A stretch of DNA of 64,000 nucleotides, from assembly GCA_002717445.1 (NCBI GenBank), contig PBDY01000019.1, positions 1 to 64,000 on the forward strand, given 5' to 3'. The position numbers were made by a program, and so were the translations under genes. This document shows positions 36,173 to 47,412 of this stretch, in pieces. A model generated the notes under the pieces. It had not been told where the DNA came from and did no database searches. It saw only the letters and a list, made by a program, of their open reading frames with translations. The number at the start of each line of letters is the position of its first letter. The stretch's first letter is position 1. The stretch comes from Gammaproteobacteria bacterium. GTDB lineage: Bacteria > Pseudomonadota > Gammaproteobacteria > Steroidobacterales > UBA11654.

Positions 36173-38071
36173 ATGAATAATTTCTTTAAGAATACACTTG
36201 TCTGGATAGTCATTGCGATCGTGATGCTGTCCTTTTTCCAGTCTTTTTCGCCTAATACAATGAGGCAGCAGACACTGGATTATTCGACATTTCTAGAGTT
36301 AGTTAGGACTGGAAATGTCAGCGAAGTTGTTTTCGAGAACGAAATAATCAAAGCAAAAAGAATAAACGGTGATCGTTTTGTTACATATAATCCTGAAACC
36401 GATAACACAGCTTTGATAGGCGAATTAAATCGTTCTGGTGTGAACATAAGTGCGAGCCCACAGAAAGAGCAGAACTTATTCGTCAGCTTACTCATCAATT
36501 CTTTTCCGGTAATACTGCTAATAGGTGTTTGGATATATTTCATGCGCCAAATGCAAGGCGGCATTGGCGGTGGTCGCGGTGCCATGAGTTTTGGAAAAAG
36601 CAAAGCCAAATTATTGGGTGAAGACCAGGTGAAAGTAACATTTGCTGACGTTGCCGGTATTGAGGAAGCAAAGGAAGAAGTTGTTGAAATTGTGGAATTT
36701 TTAAAAGATCCATCAAAGTTCCAACGATTGGGTGGGAAAATCCCAAGAGGAGTCTTGATGGTGGGATCACCTGGGACAGGAAAGACACTTCTCGCTAGAG
36801 CCATTGCAGGTGAGGCAAAAGTCCCATTTTTCACAATATCGGGTTCAGATTTTGTAGAAATGTTTGTAGGTGTCGGAGCTTCCAGGGTCAGAGATATGTT
36901 TCAAGAAGCAAAAGGTCATTCTCCATGTATTATTTTCATCGATGAAATTGATGCAGTCGGCAGACAAAGGGGTGCTGGCTTAGGCGGTGGCCACGATGAA
37001 AGAGAGCAGACGCTTAATCAGCTTCTGGTAGAAATGGATGGATTTGAAGACAATGTTGGTGTCATAGTCATAGCGGCAACCAATCGTCCAGATGTATTAG
37101 ATGCTGCACTCTTAAGGCCTGGTAGATTTGATCGTCAAGTGGTTGTTCCATTGCCTGATGTCAGGGGCAGAGAGCAAATTCTTAAAGTTCATATGAGAAA
37201 AGTACCTCTTGATAAGAATGTAAAACCTTCAATCATCGCGAGAGGCACGCCGGGTTTTTCTGGGGCAGATTTGGCTAACCTAGTCAATGAATCAGCTTTG
37301 ATTGCGGCTCGAGGAAATAAAAAGCATGTAACGATGGATGACTTAGAAAAAGCGAAAGATAAAATCATGATGGGTGCAGAGAGAAGATCTCTGGTAATGA
37401 GTGAGGCTGAAAAAAAGCTTACTGCCTATCACGAAGCAGGCCATGCCATTGTTGGCCTTAATCTGGATGACCATGACCCTGTATATAAAGTAACAATTGT
37501 TCCCCGTGGAAGAGCGCTCGGAGTCACAATGTTTCTTCCCGAGGAAGATAAATACAGCATAAGCAAGAAGAGACTCATGGGTCAAATCACAAGCCTGTTT
37601 GGCGGAAGAGTTGCTGAGGAAATTATATTTGGCAAAGATGCAGTCACGACTGGTGCATCTAACGATATTGAGCGTGCAACAGAAATAGCGAGAAATATGG
37701 TCACAAAATGGGGCTTGTCTGACAAATTAGGACCTCTTGCCTATAGCGATGATGAAGGCGAAGTATTTCTTGGACGATCCGTCACACAAACCAAACATAT
37801 GTCAGATGGAACTGCTAAAACAATCGATGAAGAGGTGAGAAAAATAATTGACCATGCATACTCTGTAGCAACAAAAATTTTACAAAAACATAATCAAAGA
37901 CTGCATAACATGGCTGAAGCGCTTATGAAATATGAAACCATTGAAGAATCTCAGATCGCGGACATCATGAATGATAAGGAACCCAGACCGCCTGAAGATT
38001 GGAATTCGGATGATCATGACTCTGATGATCCTTCTACACCAAATATTGGTGATCCAGCAACACAACATTAA
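36173..38071 (+). CDS. ftsH: Membrane ATP-dependent zinc protease FtsH
   Basis: A 632-residue inner-membrane AAA+ protease for membrane quality control and control of sigma32 and LpxC. Two N-terminal helices flank a periplasmic loop; Walker A GSPGTGKT, the SRH region and zinc motif HEAGH (420-424) are present. folP, usually the next gene, is missing, and glmM follows after an 85-base gap with a hairpin. Confidence 0.98.
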   Translation: MNNFFKNTLVWIVIAIVMLSFFQSFSPNTMRQQTLDYSTFLELVRTGNVSEVVFENEIIKAKRINGDRFVTYNPETDNTALIGELNRSGVNISASPQKEQNLFVSLLINSFPVILLIGVWIYFMRQMQGGIGGGRGAMSFGKSKAKLLGEDQVKVTFADVAGIEEAKEEVVEIVEFLKDPSKFQRLGGKIPRGVLMVGSPGTGKTLLARAIAGEAKVPFFTISGSDFVEMFVGVGASRVRDMFQEAKGHSPCIIFIDEIDAVGRQRGAGLGGGHDEREQTLNQLLVEMDGFEDNVGVIVIAATNRPDVLDAALLRPGRFDRQVVVPLPDVRGREQILKVHMRKVPLDKNVKPSIIARGTPGFSGADLANLVNESALIAARGNKKHVTMDDLEKAKDKIMMGAERRSLVMSEAEKKLTAYHEAGHAIVGLNLDDHDPVYKVTIVPRGRALGVTMFLPEEDKYSISKKRLMGQITSLFGGRVAEEIIFGKDAVTTGASNDIERATEIARNMVTKWGLSDKLGPLAYSDDEGEVFLGRSVTQTKHMSDGTAKTIDEEVRKIIDHAYSVATKILQKHNQRLHNMAEALMKYETIEESQIADIMNDKEPRPPEDWNSDDHDSDDPSTPNIGDPATQH

Positions 38072-38078
38072 GTTTCAC

Positions 38079-38108
38079 GTTAACTCCATAAAAAATAATG
38101 GATTTAAC
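38079..38108 (+). other. Hairpin between ftsH and glmM
   Basis: GTTAACTCCAT (38079-38089) pairs with ATGGATTTAAC (38098-38108), 10 of 11 positions, with an A-rich 8-base loop, starting 8 bases after the ftsH stop. No T-run follows. It may protect the ftsH mRNA end or mark where folP was lost. Confidence 0.45.
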
Positions 38109-38156
38109 AGTTGCCAAAGCTATACAATACACGCCTTTAGAATATAGTGACTTAAA

Positions 38157-39500
38157 ATGAGTACACAGATAGAAAAAGTTTTTGGCACAGATGGTATCAG
38201 AGGAAAAGTGGGCGAGCATCCCATGACTATTGATTTTGCCATGAGATTAGCATCATCAATTGCTAAAGTTATGACCCCCAATGGCGGGAAAGTTGCCATT
38301 GGTAAAGACACGCGAATTTCTGGATACATGTTTGAATCAGCTCTTGAGTCTGCTTTTGTAGCATATGGTCTTGAGGTAATACTGTTGGGCCCACTTCCAT
38401 CACCTGCTATTGCTTATTACACAATTCAACAAAATTGTGATTTTGGAATCGTCATCAGTGCTTCACATAATTCCTATGAATACAACGGGATTAAAATCAT
38501 TAACCACATGGGTGAGAAAATTGATCGTGAGATTGAAAGCATTATTGAATCCAAACTCTCGGACGCACCGATAACAAAAACTGCTGAAACATTAGGCAAG
38601 GCAAAGATTTCAAATACATCAAGAAGTCTTTATAAATCGCTATTGATGTCAATATTCGATGACATTGACCATCATTTACCTCTTAAGGGTTTTAAAATCG
38701 TCGTGGATGCATCAAATGGTGCCGCATATAAAATTGCTCCACAGGTGCTTCTGGATTTGGGTGCAGATGTCATTCCAATTGCGTGTTCACCCAATGGAAA
38801 AAATATCAATCTAGATTGTGGGTCGACACACCCAGAAATTCTTAAAAAAACAGTCGTTGCAACAGAATCGAATCTAGGAATAGGACTCGATGGTGATGCT
38901 GACAGAATTCTAATTGTCGATGAGCAAGGGGCAGTTTTAGACGGTGACCAGATTCTTTTTATCCTGGCAAATGCGAATATGAGTAATAAAACATTCAATC
39001 ATAAAGTTGTGGGAACAATTACCACAAATTCTGGTCTTGAAATGAAATTAAAAGACTTAAATATCGACCTATATCGTTCCGATGTTGGCGATAAGAATGT
39101 TTATTCCATGATGAAAAAAACGGGTGCCATCATCGGCGGTGAGTCATCAGGTCATATCATTAATTCTGAATATTCACCAACTGGCGATGCTCTTCTGACA
39201 GGCCTCATCATCATTAAGGAATCCATTATCAATAGTTTAAATATAAGCGATCTTGTGGCTGATCTTGAACTCTTGCCTGTATTGAATGAAAATTTAGATA
39301 TCGAAAATTTAAATAACATTACTGACGACTTCTTGCGCCATCTTGCAAATACGATCAATTCAGAGAATCAAGACGGAAGAGTGATAATAAGAGCGTCCGG
39401 TACTGAGCCGCTTATCAGGATATCGATTGAGAACACTGATCAAGTGACTTCAAATAGTCTTCTAAAGTTTATTGTCGATAGCATCAAAACAAATGGATAA
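38157..39500 (+). CDS. glmM: Phosphoglucosamine mutase
   Basis: A 447-residue enzyme that interconverts glucosamine-6- and -1-phosphate for cell-wall and LPS precursors. The phosphoserine is Ser103 in ISASHNSYEYNG; the metal loop GLDGDADRI and the C-terminal phosphate site RASGTEPLIR are present. Its end overlaps tpiA by 8 bases. Confidence 0.98.
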   Translation: MSTQIEKVFGTDGIRGKVGEHPMTIDFAMRLASSIAKVMTPNGGKVAIGKDTRISGYMFESALESAFVAYGLEVILLGPLPSPAIAYYTIQQNCDFGIVISASHNSYEYNGIKIINHMGEKIDREIESIIESKLSDAPITKTAETLGKAKISNTSRSLYKSLLMSIFDDIDHHLPLKGFKIVVDASNGAAYKIAPQVLLDLGADVIPIACSPNGKNINLDCGSTHPEILKKTVVATESNLGIGLDGDADRILIVDEQGAVLDGDQILFILANANMSNKTFNHKVVGTITTNSGLEMKLKDLNIDLYRSDVGDKNVYSMMKKTGAIIGGESSGHIINSEYSPTGDALLTGLIIIKESIINSLNISDLVADLELLPVLNENLDIENLNNITDDFLRHLANTINSENQDGRVIIRASGTEPLIRISIENTDQVTSNSLLKFIVDSIKTNG

Positions 39501-40248
39501 AAAATATTTCATCGCTGCAAATTGGAAGATGAATGCCGACTTGTCATTCATCAATGAGTATTTCTCTGCATTTAAATCAGAGTTAGAAAACTCCAATGAC
39601 ATGATCATATGTCCACCGGATATATACCTTCAGTCTGTAATGGATAAAGCACCAAGTTTTATCAGTATTGGCGCTCAGAATATTTCTCAACATGAAGTCG
39701 GCGCTTTTACTGGAGAATGTTCAGGCCATATGCTTGCAGATCATTCAATTGAGTATGTAATCATTGGTCATTCTGAAAGACGTGAATATCATCGTGAAAG
39801 CAATGAAGAAATAAAATTAAAACTACTAAAGGCCATAGAAAATAATTTAATCCCTATTCTATGTATCGGCGAATCCATTGAGCAAAGAGAATCGGATCAA
39901 ACGTTCGAGGTCATAGGGCAACAAATAAGAAGAGTCTTGGATCGTGATATTCTATCAGCAGACACACAGTTCCTTATTGCTTATGAACCAATTTGGGCCA
40001 TTGGTACAGGCTTGACTGCAACGCCAGAAATGGCTAATGAAGTACATGCCTTCATTCAGTCCATATTGAATGAAATTCATTCATCCAAAATTATCCCTAT
40101 CTTATATGGCGGGAGCATGAAATCTTCAAATGCAAAAGAATTGCTTCAGATGGAGCATATTCATGGAGGTTTGATAGGTGGTGCATCTCTTGATGCTTCT
40201 GAATTTATAAAAATATATAATATTGCCGAGGAAATAAGAAATGGCTAA
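39493..40248 (+). CDS. tpiA: Triosephosphate isomerase
   Basis: A 251-residue glycolytic and gluconeogenic enzyme. Catalytic residues are seen in NWKMN (Lys), IIGHSERRE (His) and AYEPIWAIGTG (Glu). ATG 39493 puts NWKMN at the normal place; an in-frame ATG at 39472 would lie further inside glmM. The end overlaps secG by 8 bases. Confidence 0.97.
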   Translation: MDKKYFIAANWKMNADLSFINEYFSAFKSELENSNDMIICPPDIYLQSVMDKAPSFISIGAQNISQHEVGAFTGECSGHMLADHSIEYVIIGHSERREYHRESNEEIKLKLLKAIENNLIPILCIGESIEQRESDQTFEVIGQQIRRVLDRDILSADTQFLIAYEPIWAIGTGLTATPEMANEVHAFIQSILNEIHSSKIIPILYGGSMKSSNAKELLQMEHIHGGLIGGASLDASEFIKIYNIAEEIRNG

Positions 40249-40573
40249 TGCAAATTCAATATTACTAAGCGTTCATGTAATCACTGCAATTGTGATTGTG
40301 GTATTGATTCTTTTACAAAAAGGAAAAGGTGCTGACATGGGCTCGGCATTTGGTGCCGGCGCATCCGGTACACTTTTTGGAGCCAAAGGATCTGCAAATT
40401 TTCTATCCAGAACAACAGCGGTACTTGCTAGTGTATTTTTTATCACCAGCCTTACGCTGGCCTATTTAAATAAAGGAACGGTTGTTTCTGATAGTGTTCT
40501 GGATCAAGTGGAATCACCAAATGTGGTTCCAAAAGAGACCATTGAAAGCGAACCTCAAATACCACAAGAATAA
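40241..40573 (+). CDS. secG: Preprotein translocase subunit SecG
   Basis: A 110-residue membrane protein of the SecYEG channel. Two hydrophobic helices flank the polar, Gly-rich loop GKGADMGSAFGAGASGTLFG, the SecG hallmark. A charged tail follows. It is followed by tRNA-Leu(GAG) as in many gammaproteobacteria (E. coli secG-leuU). Confidence 0.96.
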   Translation: MANANSILLSVHVITAIVIVVLILLQKGKGADMGSAFGAGASGTLFGAKGSANFLSRTTAVLASVFFITSLTLAYLNKGTVVSDSVLDQVESPNVVPKETIESEPQIPQE

Positions 40574-40583
40574 TTAGTCTCTA

Positions 40584-40666
40584 GCCGATGTGGTGGAATC
40601 TGGTAGACACGCTGTCTTGAGGGGGCAGTGGCGCAAGCTGTGCCGGTTCGAGTCCGGCCATCGGCA
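40584..40666 (+). tRNA. tRNA-Leu (anticodon GAG)
   Basis: An 83-nt class II tRNA. Acceptor GCCGATG (40584-40590) pairs with CATCGGC (40659-40665), discriminator A at 40666; the anticodon stem CTGTC/GGCAG encloses TTGAGGG with GAG as anticodon; T-arm GGTTCGAGTCC. The CCA end is not encoded. It is the same tRNA as E. coli leuU next to secG. Confidence 0.95.
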
Positions 40667-40766
40667 GAGTTTTATTTCACAGAAAATGACTAATATTTTG
40701 GATGATTGCATTTAAAAAATGATACAATTCATCGCGTTTTAAGACACATTTAGAGTTTCCATAGAG

Positions 40767-41123
40767 ATGCTTGAAAATTATCTGCCAATCGCAATTTTTA
40801 TTATCATAGCCGTCGTTCTTGGCCTATTGATGCTTGGTTTGGGTTTTCTCTTTGGGAAGGGCGCTAAGACGAAAGCTAAATTATCACCATATGAATGTGG
40901 ATTCGAAGAATTTGAAGACGCACGAATACCGTTTGATGTCAGATATTACTTAGTCGCAATTCTTTTTATTATCTTTGATCTTGAGATCGCATTCCTATTC
41001 CCTTGGGCTATTGCTCTTGATCAAATTGGTCATGTAGGCCTTATATCGATGGTTATTTTTCTTTTTGTTTTGGTTATAGGGTTTGTGTACGAGTGGAATA
41101 AAGGAGCATTGGATTGGGATTAG
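40767..41123 (+). CDS. nuoA: NADH-quinone oxidoreductase subunit A
   Basis: A 118-residue membrane subunit of complex I with three helices and the conserved [20 protein letters not shown] loop at the quinone site. It is the first gene of the full nuoA-nuoN operon. Upstream (40667-40766) a weak promoter with TACAAT at 40723-40728 is possible; no good -35 is seen at the ideal distance. Confidence 0.97.
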   Translation: MLENYLPIAIFIIIAVVLGLLMLGLGFLFGKGAKTKAKLSPYECGFEEFEDARIPFDVRYYLVAILFIIFDLEIAFLFPWAIALDQIGHVGLISMVIFLFVLVIGFVYEWNKGALDWD

Positions 41124-41611
41124 ATGCTGATAACAATTTAATTGATCAACAAGGTCCCGGATTTATCATCACATCGGTTGATAAGCTTGTTAATTGGGCA
41201 AGAACAGGGTCAATGTGGCCAGTGACATTTGGTTTGGCATGTTGTGCCATTGAAATGATGCATGCAGGTGCAGCCAGGTATGATACCGATCGTTTTGGTG
41301 TCTTCTTTAGGCCCAGCCCAAGACAATCAGATGTCATGATTGTTGCAGGCACCTTGGTTAATAAAATGGCCCCTGCACTTCGAAAAGTATATGACCAAAT
41401 GGCTGAGCCTAAATGGGTTATTTCAATGGGATCATGTGCGAACGGAGGAGGCTACTACCATCATTCGTATTCAGTAGTTAGAGGTTGTGATCAAATTCTT
41501 CCAGTCGATATTTATGTACCGGGTTGCCCACCAACATCTGAAGCACTGATCAATGGAATTATAGAGCTTCAGGAAAAAATAAAAAAAGAAGAATCTGTAG
41601 CACATGGATAA
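41114..41611 (+). CDS. nuoB: NADH-quinone oxidoreductase subunit B
   Basis: A 165-residue subunit that holds cluster N2, the last iron-sulfur centre before quinone. The ligands appear in [16 protein letters not shown] and PGCPPTSEA. Start is TTG 41114, supported by AAGGAG at 41101-41106; it overlaps nuoA by 10 bases. Confidence 0.97.
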   Translation: MGLDADNNLIDQQGPGFIITSVDKLVNWARTGSMWPVTFGLACCAIEMMHAGAARYDTDRFGVFFRPSPRQSDVMIVAGTLVNKMAPALRKVYDQMAEPKWVISMGSCANGGGYYHHSYSVVRGCDQILPVDIYVPGCPPTSEALINGIIELQEKIKKEESVAHG

Positions 41612-42254
41612 TCAGAGGAAAATAGAGATTCTAGAAAAAAAACTTGAAGCATATGATATTGATGTTTCATTGAATCAATCCAACCCCGAAATCAAAGTCA
41701 ATCGAGAACAGCTCATTGAAGTTTCTCATGCTCTGAAGAAAAATGAAGCCTATGAAATCCTAATCGATGTCATAGCAGTTGATTATCTTACATATGGGAA
41801 TGCTGACTGGAAAACCAATGATGCAACCCACACAGGCTATTCTCGTGCAGTAAAACCAACAATTATTCCAGACATAGATGATACATTCGAAGACAGATTC
41901 GCTGTTTTTTATCAATTGCTTTCTGTAACAGATAATCAGCGGCTCACCCTAAAAGTATTCGCATCAGAAAGCAATCCTCCAACCGTACCATCTCTTATCG
42001 ATATTTGGAGCAGTGCCGATTGGTTTGAAAGGGAAGCTTTTGACTTGATGGGCATTCATTTTGAAGGTCATCCCGATCTTCGAAGAATACTCACTGATTA
42101 TGGTTTTATCGGCCATCCATTTAGAAAAGATTTCCCAACCAATGGAAATCTTGAGGTTGTATATGATGAAAAAAAAGGTGAGGTGGTCTATCAACCTGTT
42201 TCAATATCAACTCGTCCAGGTGTGCCAAGGGTCATAAGGAATCAAAATGACTGA
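41604..42254 (+). CDS. nuoC: NADH-quinone oxidoreductase subunit C
   Basis: A 216-residue hydrophilic (30-kDa type) subunit of the complex I arm. [26 protein letters not shown] is the family signature. It is separate from nuoD, unlike the fused nuoCD of E. coli. Overlaps by 8 bases at both ends. Confidence 0.96.
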   Translation: MDNQRKIEILEKKLEAYDIDVSLNQSNPEIKVNREQLIEVSHALKKNEAYEILIDVIAVDYLTYGNADWKTNDATHTGYSRAVKPTIIPDIDDTFEDRFAVFYQLLSVTDNQRLTLKVFASESNPPTVPSLIDIWSSADWFEREAFDLMGIHFEGHPDLRRILTDYGFIGHPFRKDFPTNGNLEVVYDEKKGEVVYQPVSISTRPGVPRVIRNQND

Positions 42255-43497
42255 AAGCAATCTCAAGCTTAATTTTGGTCCACAACATCCAGCAGCTCAT
42301 GGCGTTTTGAGATTAATCATGGAGATGGATGGTGAAGTGATTATAAATCTTGATCCTCATATTGGCCTTTTACATAGAGGCACTGAAAAACTGGCTGAAA
42401 TAAAACCATACAACCATTCCATTGGGTACATGGACAGAATGGACTATGTCTCAATGATGTGTTGTGAGCATCCTTACGTTTTAGCTATTGAAAGTCTTTT
42501 GGATATAACCCCTCCCAAAAGAGCCCAATACATTCGTGTGATGTTTGATGAAATCACAAGAATATTGAATCATTTATTATGGCTGGGTTGCCATGGACTA
42601 GATATCGGAGCTATGGCTTTATTTCTTTACTGTTTCAGGGAGAGGGAGGATCTATATGATGCATATGAGGCAGTTTCAGGCGCCAGAATGCATGCGACTT
42701 ATTATAGGCCTGGTGGTGTCTATCGTGACTTGCCGGAAGAGATGCCTCAATACAAAGCAAATAAATTTATATCAGAGAAGAAAGTTAAAAGGCTTAACTA
42801 TAATCGCGAAGGTTCATTGCTTGATTTTATCGAAGATTTCACAAATCGATTTCCATCTTTAGTGGATGAGTATGAAACATTGCTCACCGATAACCGCATA
42901 TGGAAACAAAGGACGGTCGATATTGGTGTTGTAACACCAGAAAGAGCAATGCAGCTTGGCTTTACAGGTCCTATGTTAAGAGGTTCTGGCATCGAGTGGG
43001 ATCTTAGAAGAAATCAAAGCTATGAAGTGTATGATGAGCTAGATTTTCTGATTCCGGTTGGTGTCAATGGCGATTGTTACGATCGTTATCTGGTCAGAAT
43101 CGAAGAAATGAGACAATCCAATATGATCATTCAACAATGCATCAGATGGCTCAGAGAAAATCAAGGCCCGGTCATGATCGGGGATCATAAATACAGACCA
43201 CCGAAGAGAGATTCAATGAAACATGATATGGAATCTTTGATATATCATTTTAAACACTTCACTGAAGGTTATTCTGTTCCCGAAGGAAACACCTATAAGG
43301 CCATTGAGCACCCAAAAGGTGAATTTGGTGTTTTCTTGCTTTCTGATGGTGCCAATAAACCATATCGATTAAAAGTCAGGGCGCCAAGTTTTGCCCATTT
43401 GGCAGCCATTGACGAAATGTCCAAAGGCCACATGTTGGCAGATGTAGTATCAATCATTGGAACCTTAGACATTGTTTTTGGTGAAATAGATAGATAA
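42247..43497 (+). CDS. nuoD: NADH-quinone oxidoreductase subunit D
   Basis: A 416-residue (49-kDa type) subunit lining the quinone cavity with Nuo[15 protein letters not shown] near the N-terminus carries the His that contacts quinone; HRGTEKL and RAPSFAHL follow. Starts inside the nuoC end. Confidence 0.98.
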   Translation: MTESNLKLNFGPQHPAAHGVLRLIMEMDGEVIINLDPHIGLLHRGTEKLAEIKPYNHSIGYMDRMDYVSMMCCEHPYVLAIESLLDITPPKRAQYIRVMFDEITRILNHLLWLGCHGLDIGAMALFLYCFREREDLYDAYEAVSGARMHATYYRPGGVYRDLPEEMPQYKANKFISEKKVKRLNYNREGSLLDFIEDFTNRFPSLVDEYETLLTDNRIWKQRTVDIGVVTPERAMQLGFTGPMLRGSGIEWDLRRNQSYEVYDELDFLIPVGVNGDCYDRYLVRIEEMRQSNMIIQQCIRWLRENQGPVMIGDHKYRPPKRDSMKHDMESLIYHFKHFTEGYSVPEGNTYKAIEHPKGEFGVFLLSDGANKPYRLKVRAPSFAHLAAIDEMSKGHMLADVVSIIGTLDIVFGEIDR

Positions 43498-43499
43498 AT

Positions 43500-43994
43500 A
43501 TGAACGAATTACTGACACCTGAAACAAAAAAAGAAATGGACCATTGGCTGAATAAGTTTCCAAAGGGAAAACAACGTTCCGCAATCATTGGGTCGCTTCA
43601 TGCCGTTCAACATCAAAACGAAGGGTTCTTAACATCTGAACTCATGGATGCAGTAGCCAATTATCTCGATGTACCAAAAATCCAAGTCTATGAAGTGGCA
43701 ACATTCTATTCAATGTTTCAAACAAAACCAGCAGGCAAACATGAAATCTCAGTCTGCACTAATATCTCATGCATGCTTAGAGGTTCCGATGCAATACTCA
43801 ATCATATTGAACATAAGCTGGGCATCAATGTTGGTGAATCAACGTCCGATGGAAAAATCTTCTTAAAAGAAGAAGAAGAATGCCTTGCTGCATGCACTGG
43901 GGCACCAATGATGATGGTGGATCACGTTTATATCGAAAATATAGACATAAAAAAGGTTGATGAAGTGATTGACAAACTGACCAGTAAATCATGA
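43500..43994 (+). CDS. nuoE: NADH-quinone oxidoreductase subunit E
   Basis: A 164-residue subunit with the [2Fe-2S] cluster N1a. Its thioredoxin-like C-terminus shows C-x4-C (CTNISC) and C-x3-C (CLAAC). Part of the NADH dehydrogenase module; overlaps nuoF by ATGA. Confidence 0.97.
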   Translation: MNELLTPETKKEMDHWLNKFPKGKQRSAIIGSLHAVQHQNEGFLTSELMDAVANYLDVPKIQVYEVATFYSMFQTKPAGKHEISVCTNISCMLRGSDAILNHIEHKLGINVGESTSDGKIFLKEEEECLAACTGAPMMMVDHVYIENIDIKKVDEVIDKLTSKS

Positions 43995-45277
43995 GCAAAT
44001 TAAACCAAGTCATATATTCAAACATCAATGATTCAAATTCATGGACCATCGATGAGTATCTAAAACAAGGCGGATACTCTGTCTGGAAGGACATACTTGC
44101 AGATCAAGAAAATAAAAACAGTAACTGGATCATTGAGGAAGTTAAAAAATCCGGACTGAGAGGCAGGGGTGGTGCCGGATTTCCAACAGGCCTTAAATGG
44201 AGCTTCATGCCTAACAACGATGATCAAAAATACATCGTCTGCAACTCAGATGAGAGCGAACCGGGTACTTGTCATGACAGAGACATTCTCAAATACAACC
44301 CTCATGTGCTCGTTGAAGGAATGGCTATTGCTGCTTATGCGATTGGAGCAACCGTTGGATATAACTATGTCAGGGGTGAGTTCATGCTTGAATGTTACCC
44401 ACGCATTGAAGCTGCTGTGAAAGAGGCTTATGAAGCTGGCTTACTGGGAGGCAACATACTAGAGTCTGGCGTTGATTTTGATCTTTATAATTTTCTTGGG
44501 GCAGGCGCATATATTTGCGGAGAAGAAACGGGGTTGCTTGAATCTTTAGAGGGAAAACAAGGAAAACCCAGATTTAAACCACCATTTCCAGCCAATTTCG
44601 GACTCTATGGGAAACCCACAACTGTCAACAACACACAAACACTGGCAAGCATTCCGAAAATAATTGAGAATGGCTCAAAATGGTACTCTGACTTTGGAAC
44701 AGAAAAATCCCCTGGCACGCTTATCTTTTCAATCTCAGGACACATTAATAATCCAGGTAATTATGAACTCCCGCTTGGGCTGACTTTCAATGAAGTGATT
44801 GAGATAGCGGGCGGAATCTTGGATGAAAGAAAGCTCAAGGCAGTTATTCCCGGTGGTTCATCGACAAAAGTCCTTCCGGCAAAGATTATAGAAAACTGCA
44901 CCATGGACTACGAATCGCTTCAAAGTGCCGATTCTGCATTGGGCACTGGAGCTATGATCATTATTGCTGAGGACACTTGCATGGTTGAACTCTTAAAGAG
45001 AATATCAAGATTTTACTTTGCTGAGAGTTGCGGCCAATGCACACCGTGCAGAGAAGGAACAGGATGGCTTTATCGTATTCTAGATCGAATCACAAATGGG
45101 CAAGGTCTGTCAGGCGATCTGTCGTTGCTCGAAGACGTCGCTGGACGAATAGAGGGCAATACAATTTGTGCCTTTGGTGATGCTTCAGCATGGCCAGTTC
45201 AAAGCTTCTTAAAGCACTATCACCATGAATTTAAATACATGATCGAGAACAAAGGCAAATCAGTGGCAGCAGGATGA
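43991..45277 (+). CDS. nuoF: NADH-quinone oxidoreductase subunit F
   Basis: A 428-residue subunit where NADH is oxidised. FMN/NADH sites GRGGAGFPTGLKW and GAGAYICGEET are present; cluster N3 ligands lie in SCGQCTPCREG and the later NTICAFGD. Overlaps nuoE and nuoG by ATGA. Confidence 0.98.
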   Translation: MSKLNQVIYSNINDSNSWTIDEYLKQGGYSVWKDILADQENKNSNWIIEEVKKSGLRGRGGAGFPTGLKWSFMPNNDDQKYIVCNSDESEPGTCHDRDILKYNPHVLVEGMAIAAYAIGATVGYNYVRGEFMLECYPRIEAAVKEAYEAGLLGGNILESGVDFDLYNFLGAGAYICGEETGLLESLEGKQGKPRFKPPFPANFGLYGKPTTVNNTQTLASIPKIIENGSKWYSDFGTEKSPGTLIFSISGHINNPGNYELPLGLTFNEVIEIAGGILDERKLKAVIPGGSSTKVLPAKIIENCTMDYESLQSADSALGTGAMIIIAEDTCMVELLKRISRFYFAESCGQCTPCREGTGWLYRILDRITNGQGLSGDLSLLEDVAGRIEGNTICAFGDASAWPVQSFLKHYHHEFKYMIENKGKSVAAG

Positions 45278-47412
45278 CTGATACAAAAAATAAAATCACA
45301 GTAACGATTGATGGAATCGAACACGATGCTCTTCCGGGTCAAATGCTTATAGAATTGACAGATCAAACCGGTACATATGTTCCACGATTCTGCTATCACG
45401 AAAAACTATCCATTGCTGCAAATTGCAGAATGTGTCTTGTTGAGGTAGAAAATTCTAATAGTGCATTGCCCGCATGCGCCACACCGGTCAGTGATGGCAT
45501 GATCGTTCATACCAAATCCAAACCTGCAAAAACGGCTCAAGAATCAACGATGGAATTCTTGCTGATCAATCATCCACTGGATTGTCCAATCTGTGATCAA
45601 GGCGGTGAATGCGAGCTTCAAGATTTGGCTTATGCCTATGGTAAAAATGATTCACGATTTGACATACAAAAACAAACAAAAAAGAATGATGATTTAGGGC
45701 CTCTTGTATCCACGGATATGACACGGTGCATTATGTGTACAAGATGTGTTCGCTTTGGCACTGAGATTGCCGGTATTCAGGAACTAGGAACCATTGGCAG
45801 AGGAGAGAGTTCCAATATCAGTACGTATGTATCCAAGACAGTGGACCATGAACTCTCTGGAAACATCATTGATTTATGTCCTGTAGGCGCCCTCAATAAC
45901 AAACCTTATCGATATACAGACCGAACCTGGGAGTTGGATCAAATTGAAAGCATCTCGCCTCACGATTGTGTTGGCACAAACATCATGATACATAAGAAAA
46001 ATGACATCATTCGCAGAATTGTTCCAAAGAATAACCCAGACATAAACGAAACATGGATTGCGGACAGAGACCGTTTTGGCTTCGATGGTATCTACTCAGA
46101 AGATCGTGCGATAAGCCCACAGCTTAGAGTTAATAGTGATCTTGATAATGTTAAAGTGGCCGATGCAATGGATCGTTCGGTGGACATGATCAAATCATGC
46201 TCAAATAATGGTCAATCAATAGGAGTATTGGTTTCACCCAATCTGTCCACAGAAGAGCAATATTTATTATCGGATTTTTGTCATCAATTAGGGATCAAAG
46301 CCATTGACTACCGACTGAGGCAGAGAGATTTCTCAGAAAAATCTGACAGGAGTTTTATTCCTCACATGAATATTAACTTATCAGACATTGATTCGATGAA
46401 AAACACACTCATCTTAGGTTCCGATCTGAGAAAAGAAACACCAATCCTTGCTCATCGGATAAAGAAATCAGCGGACAGCGGGTCATCGATTCACATCATT
46501 AACTCCCACGAATCGGAATACCACTTTCAGATTGGACAAAATATCATAAACGATGATTGGGTCAATGATATTGGCCGAGTACTAAAAGCTGCCATTAATT
46601 TGACAAAGAATCATTTGCCCAACAATATTGCTGATCATCTGGATACAATCGATGAACCATCAGTAAAGCACGAGGCAATAGCTGTATCCTTGTGTCAGAG
46701 TAAGAGCCTGATCATCATCGGTATTGGTGCGTATTCAGACAGCCAGTACCAAATCATTCGTTCGTATGCCCATATTTTATCATCCGTTTGTCAAACAAAT
46801 CTTTGCGAGATTTCTGAGGGCTCCAATATGATAGGCGCTTCTATCCATGGGTTGATTAACGAGTCAACTGATCAAACTCTAAACTTCTCAGAAATCATTC
46901 AAATGAACCACGATCTTTTGATCATGTATGGCATCGAACCTAACGATACGATATACCAAGCAGAGTTAATTGAATGCATGAAATCTACAAATAATCTTGT
47001 AGTCTTTACGCCATACATAAATGAATACTTCAATCAGCATGCGGACGTAATTATTCCAATAAAAACCCATTACGAGGGTACTGGCTCGATGATCAATCTT
47101 GAGCTGAGAAATCAGTCTTTTAATCATATTCAGTCGATGAGCGCTGATGAATTCAGCAATATTGAGTTGCTTATGTCCATGTATCAAGGCATGGGCATTC
47201 AATCATTATCTGTCAGCGAGATTAATGATTGTATTCAAAAAGGAATAGAAACCATTGCAATAACAGCTGAAAAAATATCAGAAATCCCAGACACGACTCT
47301 AACAACATTTCTTCCCAAGAAAGAAACCATTTTCAATATGTATAACACCGATAATGTTTTGAGACGATCTAAGCCGCTACAAAATACCAAAGAAGGATTA
47401 AGCAGCAAATGA
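45274..47412 (+). CDS. nuoG: NADH-quinone oxidoreductase subunit G
   Basis: A 712-residue subunit carrying clusters N1b (FCYH...CRMC...C), N5 ([14 protein letters not shown]) and N4 (CIMCTRC). No clear N7 Cys set is seen. It is much shorter than E. coli NuoG (about 908) and nearer to mitochondrial 75-kDa size, so the C-terminal molybdopterin-like part is reduced. Overlaps nuoF and nuoH by ATGA. Confidence 0.96.
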   Translation: MTDTKNKITVTIDGIEHDALPGQMLIELTDQTGTYVPRFCYHEKLSIAANCRMCLVEVENSNSALPACATPVSDGMIVHTKSKPAKTAQESTMEFLLINHPLDCPICDQGGECELQDLAYAYGKNDSRFDIQKQTKKNDDLGPLVSTDMTRCIMCTRCVRFGTEIAGIQELGTIGRGESSNISTYVSKTVDHELSGNIIDLCPVGALNNKPYRYTDRTWELDQIESISPHDCVGTNIMIHKKNDIIRRIVPKNNPDINETWIADRDRFGFDGIYSEDRAISPQLRVNSDLDNVKVADAMDRSVDMIKSCSNNGQSIGVLVSPNLSTEEQYLLSDFCHQLGIKAIDYRLRQRDFSEKSDRSFIPHMNINLSDIDSMKNTLILGSDLRKETPILAHRIKKSADSGSSIHIINSHESEYHFQIGQNIINDDWVNDIGRVLKAAINLTKNHLPNNIADHLDTIDEPSVKHEAIAVSLCQSKSLIIIGIGAYSDSQYQIIRSYAHILSSVCQTNLCEISEGSNMIGASIHGLINESTDQTLNFSEIIQMNHDLLIMYGIEPNDTIYQAELIECMKSTNNLVVFTPYINEYFNQHADVIIPIKTHYEGTGSMINLELRNQSFNHIQSMSADEFSNIELLMSMYQGMGIQSLSVSEINDCIQKGIETIAITAEKISEIPDTTLTTFLPKKETIFNMYNTDNVLRRSKPLQNTKEGLSSK

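Noticed and set aside
36280-36834. 184-residue antisense open frame in ftsH
   Set aside because: Low-complexity translation opposite a highly conserved gene, with no ribosome site; a codon-bias shadow.
40698-40728. nuo promoter with TTGGAT and TACAAT
   Set aside because: Spacing of 19 bases and a weak -35; too poor to list as a feature.
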